Origin: Macrotis lagotis
Taxonomy: Eukaryota > Chordata > Mammalia > Peramelemorphia > Peramelidae
Assembly (NCBI RefSeq): GCF_037893015.1
Contig: NC_133666.1
Coordinates: 569,240,389-569,304,388, forward strand
Length of the DNA stretch: 64,000 bases
Reading direction: 5' to 3'
The position numbers were made by a program, and so were the translations under genes. Under the pieces are notes generated by a model, which was given only the letters and a program-made list of their open reading frames with translations, was not told where the DNA came from and ran no database searches. Position 1 is the stretch's first letter. Every line of letters begins with the position of its first letter. Positions 23,767 through 35,790 of the stretch are shown here, piece by piece.

Positions 23767-25288
23767 GAAAACTCTTTCAAAAGTAGAATTGACCAATTGG
23801 AAAAGGAGTTGCAAAAGGTTAATGAAGAAATTTCCTCCCCCCAAAAAGAATGGAGTCTACAGAAACTAATGACTCCATTAGAAAGCAAGAGTCAGTTAAA
23901 CAAAATCAAAAAATACAAAAAAAACCTCATCAACAAAACCTAGAGAATAGATCGAGGAGGGGCAACCTGAAAATTATAGGACTTCCTGAAAACATTGAAG
24001 AGAAAAAAACCCTGGACTTAATATTACAGGATCCAGTGATGGAAAACTGCCCTGATATAATGGAATCAGAGGGCAAAGTAGGTATTGAAAGAGTACATCG
24101 ATCCTCACCAGAAAAAGATCCTAAAATGAAAACACCAAGGAACGTTGTGACCAAACTCTAGAACTATCAGATAAAAGAGAAAATCCTGCAAGCAGCCAGA
24201 AAGAAACAATTTAAATATCATAGAGCCACAGTAAGGATCATGCAGGACCTACCTGGCTGCATCAACATTAAGGGATCAAAGGGCCTGGAATGAGAGATTT
24301 CAAAGAGCAAGGGAGCTTGGAATGCAACCAAGAATCTAATTTCCTGCAAAGCTGAGCCTTCTCTTCCGGGGAAAAAGATGGATATTTAACAAAATGGAAG
24401 AATTCCAAAAATTTCTGATGAAAAGACCAGAGCTAAACAGAAAATTTGGACATCAAACAGGAGGTTCAAGAGAAACATGAAAAGGTCAAAAAAAGGGGGG
24501 GGGTGGTAAAAGGAAAAAAAATTCAATCCAGTAAGTTGAAACTGGCTATATACCAGAATGGGGTGGGGGAAAGATTCTCATAAATCTTGAGAATTGTAAC
24601 TCTAAAAGAGAGAATACACCTAGCCAGAAATGATGGACATTCATGACCAAACCATGAGACTGCTATCTAATGGGATGTAACTGGCTTTAACCCCAGTCGG
24701 GAGAAACACACTAATAACTCTCAGGAATTTTTACTCTATTCGATAGAATATATTGAACTAGAAGAGACACACACTCAGAATTATCTATGACTTAGACAGA
24801 GTGATCTAGAAAACACTACTTCCTTAAAAAAGGAGACAGGAAAGAGATGGGAGGAGGGAGGGGATTGAATGGGGTAAATCTCATTACACTAAGAGGTACA
24901 AAAAACCAATGGTTATAATGGGGAAGAAGGGAGCAGAGGAGAAACACCTGAATCTTCTTCTCATTAGACTTGGCTTAAAGTCAACCTATACATATTCAGT
25001 TAACTTATAAAACATCTAACCTTTCAAGTATTAAAAGGGGAAAAGGGGAGGGGGGATGGAGAAAGGGATGGGGGGTGAGGGGACAAGGGGAAATAACAAA
25101 AGGAAGGCAAGGGAAAAGGGAAAAAGGGGAAAAGGGAAAGGGGAAAGAAAGGGGAGGCTGTGATATAGGAGGAAAAACACACTGAAGGGGGCGGTATTCA
25201 GAAACAAATTACTGGGGAATATTGATAAAGGGGGGGAAGGGGGAAATAAAAACAGAGAGAAGATAGCACAGAGGGCGATAAAGAATTA

Positions 25289-25607
25289 GTGATCATAACC
25301 TTGAATGTGAATGGGATGAACTCTCCCTTAAAACATAAGCAAATAACAGAGCGGATTAAAAAACAGAATCCTACAATGTGCTGCTTACAAGAAACTCATT
25401 TGAAGCAGAGAGATACATATAGATTAAATGTAAAAGGTTGGAGCAAAATACATTTTGCTTCAGCTGAAGTGAAAAAAGCAGGGGTACCAATCCTTATCTC
25501 AGACAAAGCAGCAGCAAAAATAGATAGCATTAAAAAAGATAAGGAAGGACACTTTATCCTCCTAAAAGGTACCATAGACAATAAAGTAATTTCAATATTG
25601 AATATTT

Positions 25608-25640
<33 letters not shown>

Positions 25641-28600
25641 GTATGCATGTATGTATATATACACCCAGTGGGACAGCACCCAAATTCTTAGATGAGAAGC
25701 TGAAAGAACTACAGGAAGACATAGACAACGAAACTCTACTGTTGGGAGACCTCAACCTCAAGAAATCAGACCTAGATAAATCAAATCACAAAATAAACAA
25801 GAAAGAAGTTAAGGAGGTAGATAGATTGCTAGAAAATTTAGATATGGTAGACTTATGGAGGAAACCGAATGGAGATAGAAAAGAATATACCTTTTCCTCT
25901 GCAGTACATGGAACTTATACATAAATTGACCATGTACTAGGACATAAAAAAGCTAATGATCAACTGCAGAAAGGCAGAAATAGTGAATACATCTTTCTCA
26001 GATCACAACACAATAAAAGTCAAATGCAATACTGGGTCAAGGAGATATGGACCCAGAACAAATTGGAAACTGAATAACCTCATTTTAAAAAATGAGTGGA
26101 CAAAAAAACAAATTATAGAAAAAATTAGCCATTTTATCCTAGATAATGATAATAATGAAACAACATACCAAAACCTATGGGATTCATTCAAAGCCACTCT
26201 CAGGGGATATATTATAGCTCTAAATGCTTACATGAATAAATTGGAGAAAGAGGAAATTAATGAACTAAACATGCAATTAAAAAAATTAGAGAAAGAACAA
26301 ATAAAATATCCCCAATTAAATACCACATTAGAAATTCAAAAAATTAAAGGAGAAATGAATAAAATTGAACACAAAAAACTATTGATTTAATAAATAAAAC
26401 CAAAAGTTGGAATTATGAAAAAAACAATAAAAATGATAAACCTCTGGTCAATTTGATTAAAAAAAAAGAAAGAAGAAAACCAAATTGCTAGTATCATTAA
26501 TGAAAAAGGTGAAATCACCACCAATGAGGAGGAAATTAAAGTAATAATTCAAAATTATTTTGACCAACTCTATGCCAATAAAATTGATAATCTAAGTGAA
26601 ATGGATGAATATTTACAAATATATAATTTGCACAGGTTAAATGAAGAAGAGATTAAATACCTAAAAAACCCTATCTAAGAAAAAGAAATTCAACAAGCCA
26701 ATATTGTACTGCCTAAAAAAAATCTCCTGTGCCTGATGGATTCACAAGTGAATTCTACCAAACATTTAAGGAACAATTGGTTCCAATCCTATATAAACAC
26801 TTTGGAAAAATAGGGAAAGATCAACTCTGTCATACTCTTTGTATGAAACCAATATGGTACTGTAACCTAAACCAGGAAGAGTTAAAAACAGAGAAAGAAA
26901 ATTATAGACCTATTTTCCTGATGAATATAGATGCAAAAATCCTAAGTAAAATCTTAGCAAAGCGATTACAACAATTCATCACTAGGATAATACATTATGA
27001 TCAAGTAGGATTTATTCCAGGAATGCAGGGTTGGTTCAATATTAGGAAAACTCTTAGTATACTCAATTATATCAATAACAAACCTATCAGAAACATATGA
27101 TCATATCAATAGATGCTGAAAAGCTTTTGAGAAAATACAGTATCCATTACTATTAAAAACACTAGAGAGTATAGGAATAAATGGACTGTTCCTTAAAATA
27201 ATTACCAGTATTTATCTGAAACCATCAACAAGCATTATATTCAATGGGGACAGGCTAGAGGCATTCCCAGTAAGATCAGGGGTGATACAAGGATGCCCAT
27301 TATCACCAGTACTGATCAATATTGTATTAGAAATATTAGCATCAGCAATTAGAGAAGAAAAAGGAATTGAAGGAATTAGAATTGGGAAGGAAGAGACAAA
27401 ACTCTCACTCTTTGCAGATGACATGATGGTCTACCTAGGGAATCCCAAGAAATCATCCAAAAAACTAATGGAAACAATTAGCAATTTTAGCAAAGTTGCA
27501 GGTTATAAAATAAACCCTCATAAATCCTCAACTTTTCTATATATGTCTAGCAAGAAACAGCAGGAAGAGCTAGAAAGAGAAATCCCATTCAAAGTAACCT
27601 CAGACAAATATAAAATATTGGGAGTGTATTTACCCAGACTCAGAAGCTTTTTGAAAACAATTATAAAACACTTCTCACTCAAATTAAATCAGATTTAAAT
27701 AACTGGGCAAATATCAACTGCTCATGGATAGGGAGAGCTAATATAATAAAAATGACAATTCTACCAAAACTAAACTATCTGTTTAGTGCCCTACCAACCA
27801 AAATTCCAAAAAATTACTTTAACGAGTTAGAAAAAAAACTGTTAAGTAAATTCATATGGAGAAATAAAAAAGTCAAGAATTGCCAAGAGCTTAATGAAAA
27901 AAAAGTGCAAAAGTAGGTGGATTATTCCTACCTGATCTAAAATTATATTATAAGGCATCAGTCATCAAAACTGTGGTGGTGGACCAGGGGAATAGACTAG
28001 GTGTAAAAGCAGGAGATAATTATAGTGATCTGCTTTTGATAAACCCAAAGAGTCCAGCTATTGGGATAAAAACTCCTGCTATGATAAAAATTGCTGGGAT
28101 AATTGGAAGTTAGTATGGAACAGACTTAGATTATACCAACATCTCACACCCTTTACCAAGATAAGATCCAAATGGTTACAGGACATAGACATAAAAAAAC
28201 AATACTATAAGCAAATTTGAAGATCAAGGACTAGTCTACCTGTCAGCTCTATGTAAAGGGCAGCAGTTTATGACTAAGGAAGAGTTGGAGAACATCACCA
28301 AAAACCAATTAAATGATCTCAATTACATTAAATTAAAAAGCTTTTGCACAGATAAAACCAATGTAACCAAGATCAAAAGAAATATAGTGAATTGGGAAAC
28401 AATCTTTACAACTAATGATTCTGACAAAGGACTCATTTCTAAAATATACAGAGAACTGAGGCATATTTTTAAAACAAAAAGCCATTCCCCAATTGACAAA
28501 TAGTCAAAGGATATGCAAAGGCAATTTACAGATGAGGAGATCAAAGCAATTCATAGCCATATGAAAAAAATGCTCTAAATCATTGATTATTAGAGAAATG

Positions 28601-29115
28601 CACATTAAAGCTTCACTGAGGTACCACCTCACACCTCTAAGATTGGCCAATATGACCAAAATTGAGAATGATCATTGTTGGAAGGGTTGTGGGAAATTTG
28701 GGACACTATTACACTGTTGGTGGAGCTGTGAACTCATCCAACCCTTCTGGAGAGCTAAGTGGAACTATGCCCAAAGGGCAACAAAAATGTGTATATCCTT
28801 TGACCCAGCAATACCACTACTGGGTCTATACCCTGAAGAGATGATGAAAAAGGGTAAAAAAACATTACTTGTACAAAAATATTTATAGCAGCCCTGTTTG
28901 TGGTGGCAAAGAATTGGAAATCCAGTAAATGTCCTTCAGTAGGGGAATGGTTTAGCAAACTGTGGTATATGTATGTCATGGAACACTATTGTTCTATCAG
29001 AAACCAGGAGGGACAGGATTTCAGGGAAGCCTGGAGGGATTTGCATGAACTGATGCTGAGTGAGATGAGCAGAACCAGAAAAACACTGTACACCCTAACA
29101 GCAACATGGGAGTGA
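25289..29115 (+). pseudogene. L1 ORF2 (endonuclease and reverse transcriptase)
   Basis: The endonuclease (25289 to about 26060) has LNVNGMN, CCLQETHLK, LLGDLNL and FSDHNT, the N, E, D/N and D-H metal and catalytic segments. Its frame breaks near 25925. The RT (about 26730-27700) has [32 protein letters not shown] and FADDMM at 27411-27428. The C-terminal zinc knuckle is C-W-K-G-C...H...C (28674-28730, CX3CX7HX4C), and the protein ends TLTATWE at 29115. At least six frameshifts or stops split it. A TA/TATG microsatellite sits in frame inside the endonuclease. ORF2p nicks target DNA and reverse-transcribes L1 RNA. No ATG is found near the N-terminus, so the start is approximate. Confidence 0.93.
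25607..25663 (+). repeat. (TA)n(TATG)n microsatellite inside the L1 endonuclease coding region
   Basis: TTATATATA... passes into TATGTATGTATG and back to TATATA. It codes LYIYIYICMYVCMHVCIYTP without a stop and keeps the reading frame, between the SILNI strand and the TAPKFLDEKL segment. Confidence 0.92.
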
Positions 29116-29498
29116 TGTTCAACCTTGAAGGACTTGCTTATTCCATTAGTGCAACAATTGGGAACAATTTTGGGCTGTCTGCAAAGGAGAGTGCCATCTG
29201 TATGCAGATAAGGAGTTGTGGAGTTTGAACAAAGTGCAAGGACTATTCCCTTGAATTTAGAAAAAAACAGATATCTTATTGGCTGATCTTGTTACCTCTT
29301 AGACTTCTCTTCTCTTCTTTAATGATATGATTTCTCTCTTATCACACCCAATTGGATCAATGTACAACAGGGAAACAAAGTAAAGACTGAGAGAGTGCTT
29401 TCCGCGGGGGGGGGGGGGGGGGGGGAGGGAAGCAAGATTGGGGGGGGGGAATTGTAAAACTTAAATAATATCTTTAACAAAAATAAATTTAAAAAATT
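29116..29498 (+). promoter_or_regulatory. L1 3'UTR with G-tract
   Basis: It holds an uninterrupted run of 20 G (29406-29425) and a second run of 10 G (29440-29449), then AATTGTAAAACTT, AATAAA at 29482-29487 and the A-rich end. Mammalian L1 3'UTRs carry a conserved G-rich polypurine tract that can form G-quadruplexes. The 3' splice-acceptor-like TTCTTTAAG/GATATGATTTC of related copies appears here at 29317-29333 with its AG changed to AT. Confidence 0.8.
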
Positions 29499-29508
29499 AT
29501 GTACTTTG

Positions 29509-30422
29509 AATTATTTGCTATCCAAGCTTGGCATTCAGAACATTTACTGTTGGGGATTTTAAATGACCATGTTCTTCAACTTCTATTCTTTCTTGACCAT
29601 TCCCAATAGGTCTCTTTGTATTGATGTTTCTGAAATTTATCATTTTAGTCAAAATTAACGTGGTTTTCAAGTTACCATCCCATTACCATCAAATTATACA
29701 GAAGAGAGGACTCCATACCACACTGAACCAAATGAAATAAATTCTCTGTCAAAGAGATTCCACTTCCAAAATCAGGGAATCCACAAAAGGTAGAGATAAA
29801 AGTTTCTGCATCTCTGCTTTATTTCCACAACTCCCTCTTAGATTTCCAAAAACTTCCTCAAGCAAATCTTCAAAGGAGTCAAAAGCAAATGATTCCAATC
29901 TTCCAACAAATTCCCTGAAAATATCATATGGGCTTTGGAATGTTAATCCATTTTCAAATGTATTATCAAAAACAATTCTACCTCCTCCATCTCAGCTATT
30001 TTATCCTTCTTTTTTGTAATTGCCATAGATATACTTTTTTCTTTGTTTTTTTTTTACTTCTGATAATACTTCATTTATCTCAGTTACTTTTGTGAATCTC
30101 CTTTATGTAGCTTTACTTTCAAAATATCTAGCTACCACATAAGAGACAATTTACAATAACCCATTTTAATATCCTCTGTGGAGACATGTCTCTCTACTTT
30201 CTTAGAACTTCAAATTAATTCACCATGTTTTAAAAATTTGCTTCAACAGTACCTTTATAACAATTTTTTCCCTATTGAACATTCTTCGTTGATCTATGAG
30301 AAGAGTATTGGCAGCTTCTGGGGCTGGTTTTTTTTTTTTTTTGGTGGTGGTAGTGATGGTGGTGGTGCTGTTGATGCTGATGACTGTGGTGGTGGCAGAA
30401 GCAAATTCTGAACTTTAAAGTG
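29509..30422 (-). pseudogene. DNAJB6: DNAJB6 processed pseudogene, 5'UTR and coding part
   Basis: The minus-strand ATG is at 30224-30226 and the stop at 29511-29513. Readable in shifting frames: MVN-FEVL, then RHVSTEDIKMGYCKLSLMW of the J domain, NEVLSEVKKKQRKKYIYGNYKKEG, FQSPYDIFREFVGRLESFAFD and DSFEDLLEEVFGNLRG of the Gly/Phe-rich region, SLPFVDSLILEVESL, and [18 protein letters not shown] then [17 protein letters not shown]. The HPD motif after LMW is destroyed (stop, Leu, Asp). The end fits the short isoform (…LDNK-type ending), not the long one. No introns. 30227-30422 is the presumed 5'UTR with a (GGT)n-like tract. It abuts the L1 at its stop codon. The parent is an Hsp40 co-chaperone that suppresses protein aggregation. 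Confidence 0.9.
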
Positions 30423-30432
30423 GGAGGTTTCT
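30423..30432. repeat. Right target-site duplication of the DNAJB6 pseudogene
   Basis: GGAGGTTTCT, identical to 20036-20045, marks the 5' end of the retrocopy and closes the nested block. Confidence 0.8.
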
Positions 30433-31600
30433 AAGTTCTCTGGCTTTCAAAGAACACCTAATTCTATTTGGGTATTTATAGGATTTAAGAATCAGGAAAT
30501 ATTTTGGCGATATCCTTAATTAGATGAATTAGCTTTGGTGACATGTTGCGGCATGCTTATAGAATAGCACAATATTTTAGTTATTGTAAGTTTATTCATT
30601 TCTTCAAACATCTTATAAAACTTAAAACTGATTTGATAAAAAGAATGAATTAAGGAATCAATGAGGTGCAAATGATTTAGATAATTGTGTATGTAAACAA
30701 AAACTCAGTATGAATTTGTAAAAATGAAAATGAGATTTCATTCACATCAAGAAATAGCTTCATTCAATTATGAGAAACAGTATGGAATGATTTAAAAATT
30801 GGGAATACTTGATTGTAGTATGTTATTGGTATCCTAGATAATAACGTTAAATAAATAATTTTAATTGTAAGTCATTTTGCAATTTGGAAAAAAGATGTTT
30901 CTGAAATTTATTTAAAAATCCAGTACACTAATGCAGCTCAGGCTTACTACATTTTAAGATAATGATTATACATCTTGAATGATTCATTTTATAGATGCAA
31001 GCAATATAAACAGTAAGATATTTTTTGGATTTGTCTTCTTACTCTACATTCTCAAAAGTCAAAATTATCTGTTATATATGGTTCAGTCAATTTTATATCT
31101 TATTGATGTCTTTTAAAATATATTTTCAATGATGTCAGAAGATAACACATCTTAATAAATATAACAAATTAGTTCAATAAACCTTTACATGCATAGAAAT
31201 GTATCATTGAAATTGTAAGTATGATTGCTTTGTTTTTGCTCTTTTGTTTCTGCTTTTCCTAAGAAAGGAAATTATGTGATACATGTCTAAGGGGAAAGCC
31301 TGTACTTTTTTTTTAGACATAAAAACATGGTCAAAAGATATTTTTATCATTTTTCAGTGATAAGGGAAAAAAAGCAGGTGTGATCAATTCAATAAAAGAA
31401 ATGATATGGTAGAGTTAAAGAATGGGGGATAGTAAATCTTAAAATTTGGTATCTCAAATATCAGAGTAAGTTTTAGTCGACATTTTAAGTTTATAATATT
31501 ATAGGAAAGATTAAAACCAATGTGGATAAATTATAGATAGAAATTGACAAATATATTTCATTTACAAATACATATAGATTAAATTTATATGATATGTAAT
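30433..31600. other. Single-copy-like AT-rich DNA
   Basis: No gene or repeat was recognised; stops are frequent in all frames. Confidence 0.4.
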
Positions 31601-31613
31601 ATATACAATTACA

Positions 31614-31615
<2 letters not shown>

Positions 31616-31658
<43 letters not shown>
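31616..31658. repeat. (TG)n microsatellite
   Basis: An almost pure run of about 20 TG units following TA-rich sequence. Confidence 0.96.
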
Positions 31659-32129
31659 TGTCAGACTTAATTATTTGGTGCTAAAAATTGAAATAAAATA
31701 AAGTTAGGTTTTACTTCAGGTTGTATTCTCTAAGATATACTTGTAAAGCTGTAAGTAGATGATATCCTAAAAGATGTTGGCACCAAGATAAATGAAAGAA
31801 GATTATTTATAGAAAAGATAAAAAGAATCAAACAATTTTGGTGACCAGCTAATAAGGTTACACATTAATGCATAAAGTGTCATTGATTACTTTATGATTC
31901 CCTTACCAATCCATGAAGTCTATTCTATGTGAAAACTGACAAAGATTCAAGTAATAGCAGAACCACTATCTCCTTTCTAATTTTATATTTTATGTGTTAG
32001 ATATGTTATAGACATATAAAACATTGAAATTTCTCCTTTTCCAATATAATAAGCATAAAATAAGCATAAGAATTTGTTTAAGTCTCTTATAGAGATAACC
32101 TTTCCTTCTTCCTCAGAATGATCTTTGTC

Positions 32130-32760
32130 TAATTGTCCAGGGGCCAAACATGTAAATGCAAATAGAGGAGTTCACACAAAGTTAGTCTTCCCTTTTATAA
32201 TTGGGACACAGACCTTGAGAAGGGTCAGGGGATAGCAGATTTATAAACCTTAATCAGAGATTCATTCTTTACCAGAAATACAGTATTGAGCAACTTAGTT
32301 TCTATAATATATATTGATATAATATGTATTTAACGGTCATATCTGTTAACTAGCTATCACTAGTTATAGATAATTCAACTAGTTATAAATGTACAAAACC
32401 TTTTCTGAGCACCCAGATGGCCTAAAATGGACACACTCTGTGTTCTCTACCACAGGTAAGTTGGGGGGGGGGGGCAGTAGCCTCTGTTGATTTCCTACCC
32501 AACTCTAATAGGTTAAGCTTTAAATAAAATCTTAAATTGCTTACTTTCTCCCTGTTTCTCTCTTCCTGAAGCCTTTTTCTGCTGTGTGCAGAGTGACAAT
32601 TACAACTTATTCCCAGTGTGGGACCCACTGTGGCTGAAAAGGTGGGAGAGTTAGGACTTCCGTGCTCAACCCCTGCCATTTGTATCCTAGTTTTTTCAGT
32701 GTTGTTTATCCTTCTCATTTGTGATACAAGTGTTCCCTTTCGAATTCAGAAGTTATAATC
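32130..32760. other. Unclassified, GC-richer patch with LTR-like signals
   Basis: A GC-richer island in AT-rich DNA, with a G13 run near 32464, TTTAAATAAAATC (possible TATA or polyadenylation signal) at about 32519, and a C/T-rich stretch after it. The layout resembles an old retroviral LTR, but I found no TG...CA ends, primer site or target duplication. A 98-codon minus frame at 32422-32718 has no recognisable protein features. Confidence 0.25.
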
Positions 32761-33965
32761 ATAACATTCCTTGTTAAATGCTGCAGCCAGGCTTCTGAGA
32801 ATGCATGGTTGGAAAAGTCAGAATGCCTTGGACTTGAGTCTCAGGGTATGTTTGTGAAGGTGGGGTGTCACTTGAACACATTTCATTAACAGGATTCAAG
32901 TAAACTATGATCTTCCTTCTTTAGACAGAGCAGAAAAGGGAATCATTGTTTTAAAGCTTAAACCTTTTTCAAGAAGGCTATCTACAAAAGGAATTTACCA
33001 CTATGCAGTGTGTGTCCATCTTACGAAATCTGGGCATATCCAGGCACAGACACATACCCACAAATTCAAATGGGAATACAAAGATAGATAAATAACGATC
33101 TTTATTTTTTAGGCTTTCATAAAAAACTAAATCTACTGTGTTTTGGGCTCTTTTTAAGCATATGTAATTTCTGAGACTATGGAGATAATAGTCTTTATGT
33201 TTTACTTTACTTTTAACTGCTAGGAATATACAGTCTCTTATTCTGCTCTGACCAGCAATTTCTAATTTCACTGATTCTGGGGAGATAGTTTTAAGGACAT
33301 TTCAGTGACCTGTTTTTGCAATTTTTTGACAACTCTTAGCCCTCCCTTCTAACAGTTCAGCTATTCTATCATATAGACTATGTCTACTCAGAAACTTAGT
33401 ATTTCAAATACCTTATTTTTTATATATCATAAATTGATCATGGCAATACTGCTAAAACCATATTATATATATATAAATATATATGTACATGGGCATATAT
33501 ACATTATACATATATGTGTGTTTATATAAATATGTATGTGAAGTGTATACATGTATGTGAAGATAATCATACCACTATTACCATTATTAGGAGAATCAAA
33601 ATGTTATTTATTAATAAAGTATAGAAATACCACCAATAAATTTAACCTTTGCAATTGAAAAGTTTAAGATTATTTCATCAATAAATTACAAACAACTAAT
33701 AGCTTTTAATCATGAATATGATTTTATGTAATTCTTCTAGTCTCATCCATCTTCTGTTTGACACTTTTCCATATATTCAGTACTCTTACATCTGTAAAAT
33801 GTTTGACACACCTGTTATGGGACATAGAATTTATCCAGAATTATAAATGATACTGTCTTGGCTAAGGCAAAATCAAAAAAGCAATTTTGCCTCATGGCAG
33901 ATGATTGACCACATAGAAGAAGGGTCTAGTTTGGTACTTTTCTTTTTCCTTCTGTGGTAAATATT
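32761..33965. other. Single-copy-like AT-rich DNA
   Basis: No gene was recognised. 33455-33550 is TA/TATG low-complexity sequence. Confidence 0.4.
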
Positions 33966-33969
33966 CTAC

Positions 33970-34150
33970 TCCAGGGATGTACAAACTTATTTTTAATAGT
34001 TTTTATCAAAGTGATAATCAATATATATGTTGATTTGCCGTTTTTAGGGAGAACTCTACAATAGCTCAGCTTCATTTACTAAAACATTTAGTAAATCCAC
34101 AGAGGGTGACATAAAATCACACTGTGGGGCACTTTTGGACAGTCTCCATC
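33970..34150. repeat. Possible hAT-type DNA transposon remnant
   Basis: CCAGGGATGTACAAACTTA near 33972 looks like a hAT/Charlie terminal inverted repeat, and AAAATCACACTGTGGGGCAC followed by TTTTGGACAGTCTCC resembles text I associate with marsupial Charlie-like MITEs. The opposite end and the 8-bp duplication were not confirmed. Confidence 0.3.
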
Positions 34151-34205
34151 TACTCTATGTATTGGCATTTGACGTTGAATGCTTTCTTATCAATAAGAGT
34201 AAGAA

Positions 34206-34359
34206 GGGGTGCTTAGGTGGCACACTGGATAGAACATCAGCCTCGAGTCAGGGGTACCTGAGTTCAAATCTGGCCTCAGACTTAATAATTACCTAGCTGT
34301 GTAGCCTTGGACAAGTCATTTAACCCCATTTGACTTGCAAAAACAAAAAAATCTAAAAA
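34206..34359 (+). mobile_element. tRNA-derived marsupial SINE
   Basis: GGGGTGCTTAGGTGGCACAC head, B-box-like GAGTTCAAATCTGG, TTGACTTGCAAAAAC tail. An exact 14-bp target duplication AATAAGAGTAAGAA lies at 34192-34205 and 34360-34373. Confidence 0.95.
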
Positions 34360-34373
34360 AATAAGAGTAAGAA

Positions 34374-34937
34374 ATTGATTGTGTTCAGTAAACTTTGTGA
34401 AAAATTCCTACCTATTTTATCTGGAGATACAGATTTACATCAGTAAAAGGTGTTACCATAGGGTTCTTAACTGTGTCAAGAGAATTTCCCTTGGCCATTC
34501 TCAAACTAATATTAATGCTAGAGAAGTTGGTAACATTAAATGGCAGAATTTATCTAATAGCAAATTAAATTTACAATTCTAATACCCCTTAGAGGCTGTG
34601 GCATCATAGCTATGTGGCAAAATAATAATGGAAAAACTCAGATTTTGTATCTTTCCAATTGAATAATGTTTGTTTTCCTACATATATTTTAAAAAAATCA
34701 TGCAACTCCTTGTCTTTCTGAAGGTTAAAAAAAAAGCAAAAAAAAATCACCAAAACCTTTATTCTATCATTAATTCTTAACATAAAGCCAAATATGTAAT
34801 CAAAATAATCATTTGTAATATCTGGTTTAAGGTCTCTTTTTGTTCAAATTCTAAGTCTCTGAAACTTTTCCTAGTTTAAAAATTATGTACATTTGTGATT
34901 ACTTCTTTTTCCCTACTTTGCTTTGTGCTGCTGTTCA
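34374..34937. other. Single-copy-like AT-rich DNA
   Basis: No gene or repeat was recognised. The 67-codon frame at 34379-34582 has no protein features. Confidence 0.4.
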
Positions 34938-34945
34938 ATCATAAT
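34938..34945. repeat. Target-site duplication of the HAL1 at 34946
   Basis: ATCATAAT here and at 38128-38135 are identical and directly flank the element's 3' and 5' ends. Confidence 0.88.
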
Positions 34946-35123
34946 TCTTTTTTTGTTTTTTTATTCTTATTTTGTACAAAAGTTTTTTTTACATTAATAA
35001 AATATACTTGTTTACAAGTAAACAAAATACCCCTCCCCCCATGAATATAGATAGACTTGCTTGGGCAAAAAAGTAAAGGGGAGAGAAAAAAATTAAAATT
35101 AAAAAAATAATAGTAATAATTGT

Positions 35124-35265
35124 AGGTATGGCCAGGTGGTGCAATGGAGGAAGCACCAGCCCTGGAGCCACGAGTGCCCGAGTCCATATACAGCCTTGTA
35201 AATCACCCAGCCATGTGACATGCAAGCCACCCGATCCCCACTGCCCTGCAAAAACCAAAAAGAAG
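35124..35265 (+). repeat. SINE-like module 1 in the HAL1 3' region
   Basis: GGCCAGGTGGTGCAATGGAG, CACCAGCCCTGGAGCC, then GCCACCCGATCCCCACTGCC and CTGCAAAAACC follow the order of the tRNA-derived SINE, but with a GC-rich, altered middle. The preceding sequence AATAGTAATAATTGTAG is nearly repeated before module 2. Confidence 0.65.
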
Positions 35266-35311
35266 AAAGAAAAAAAAGACCCAAAATAAAATAAAATAGT
35301 AATAATAGTAG

Positions 35312-35460
35312 GGGGGCTGGGTGGCAAACAGAGCATTGGCCTTTGAGCCGGGAGCACCTGGGTCCGAATCCGGCCTCAGACACCCAAAGATCATTCTGCT
35401 ATGTGGCTCCAGGCAGGCCACCCAGTCCCACTTGCCCTGCACCCTCCCCCAAATAATAAT
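35312..35460 (+). repeat. SINE-like module 2 in the HAL1 3' region
   Basis: GGGCTGGGTGGCAAACAGAG, GCACCTGGGTCCGAATCCGG (a good B-box relic, GGTCCGAATCC), CCTCAGACACCCAAAGA, then CCACCCAGTCCCACTTGCC. It is preceded by AATAGTAATAATAGTAG, matching the lead of module 1, which suggests tandem duplication or paired insertion. Confidence 0.65.
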
Positions 35461-35654
35461 AACAAAAAATATGCTTCAGTCTTTGTTCCAACACCATCAA
35501 CTCTGTCGTGAGTGGATCACATTCTTTATGATAAGTCCATCACAAAAGTTACTTCCATATTTATCCACTGTTGCCATTGCTGATCGCAACTCCCTCTCTT
35601 ATTTCTCCACTACTGTGTACTATATTTTCTCTCTCCTTTCACTCTGACTCTACT

Positions 35655-35790
35655 GTAGGGTCGCTGAGTGGTAGATCGCTGGTCCTGGGGCCAAGAAGCC
35701 CTGAGCCCCCATACCACCCCTTAGGCCCAGAATCCACCTGGCCCTATGGTCCTGGGCAGGCCATCCAATCCCAGCCCCTTGCACGAAGTT
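35655..35790 (+). repeat. SINE-like module 3 in the HAL1 3' region
   Basis: GGGTCGCTGAGTGGTAGATC, GGTCCTGGGGCCAAGAAGCC, GGTCCTGGGCAGGCCATCC, CCCCTTGCACGAAGTTAAAA. The HAL1 at 51019 has a homologous module at the same place (51360-51505), between the same flanks CTCTCTCCTTTC and AAAGAAAATGTGTTATA. Confidence 0.7.

Noticed and set aside
32422..32718. 98-codon minus frame as a host gene
   Set aside because: No recognisable domain and no homologous frame elsewhere; it lies in an LTR-like patch and runs across a homopolymer G run.
34206..34359. tRNA gene candidate (A- and B-box-like motifs), likewise in the other SINEs
   Set aside because: The text belongs to a repeated SINE with poly(A) and target duplications; no cloverleaf with a proper acceptor stem was seen.
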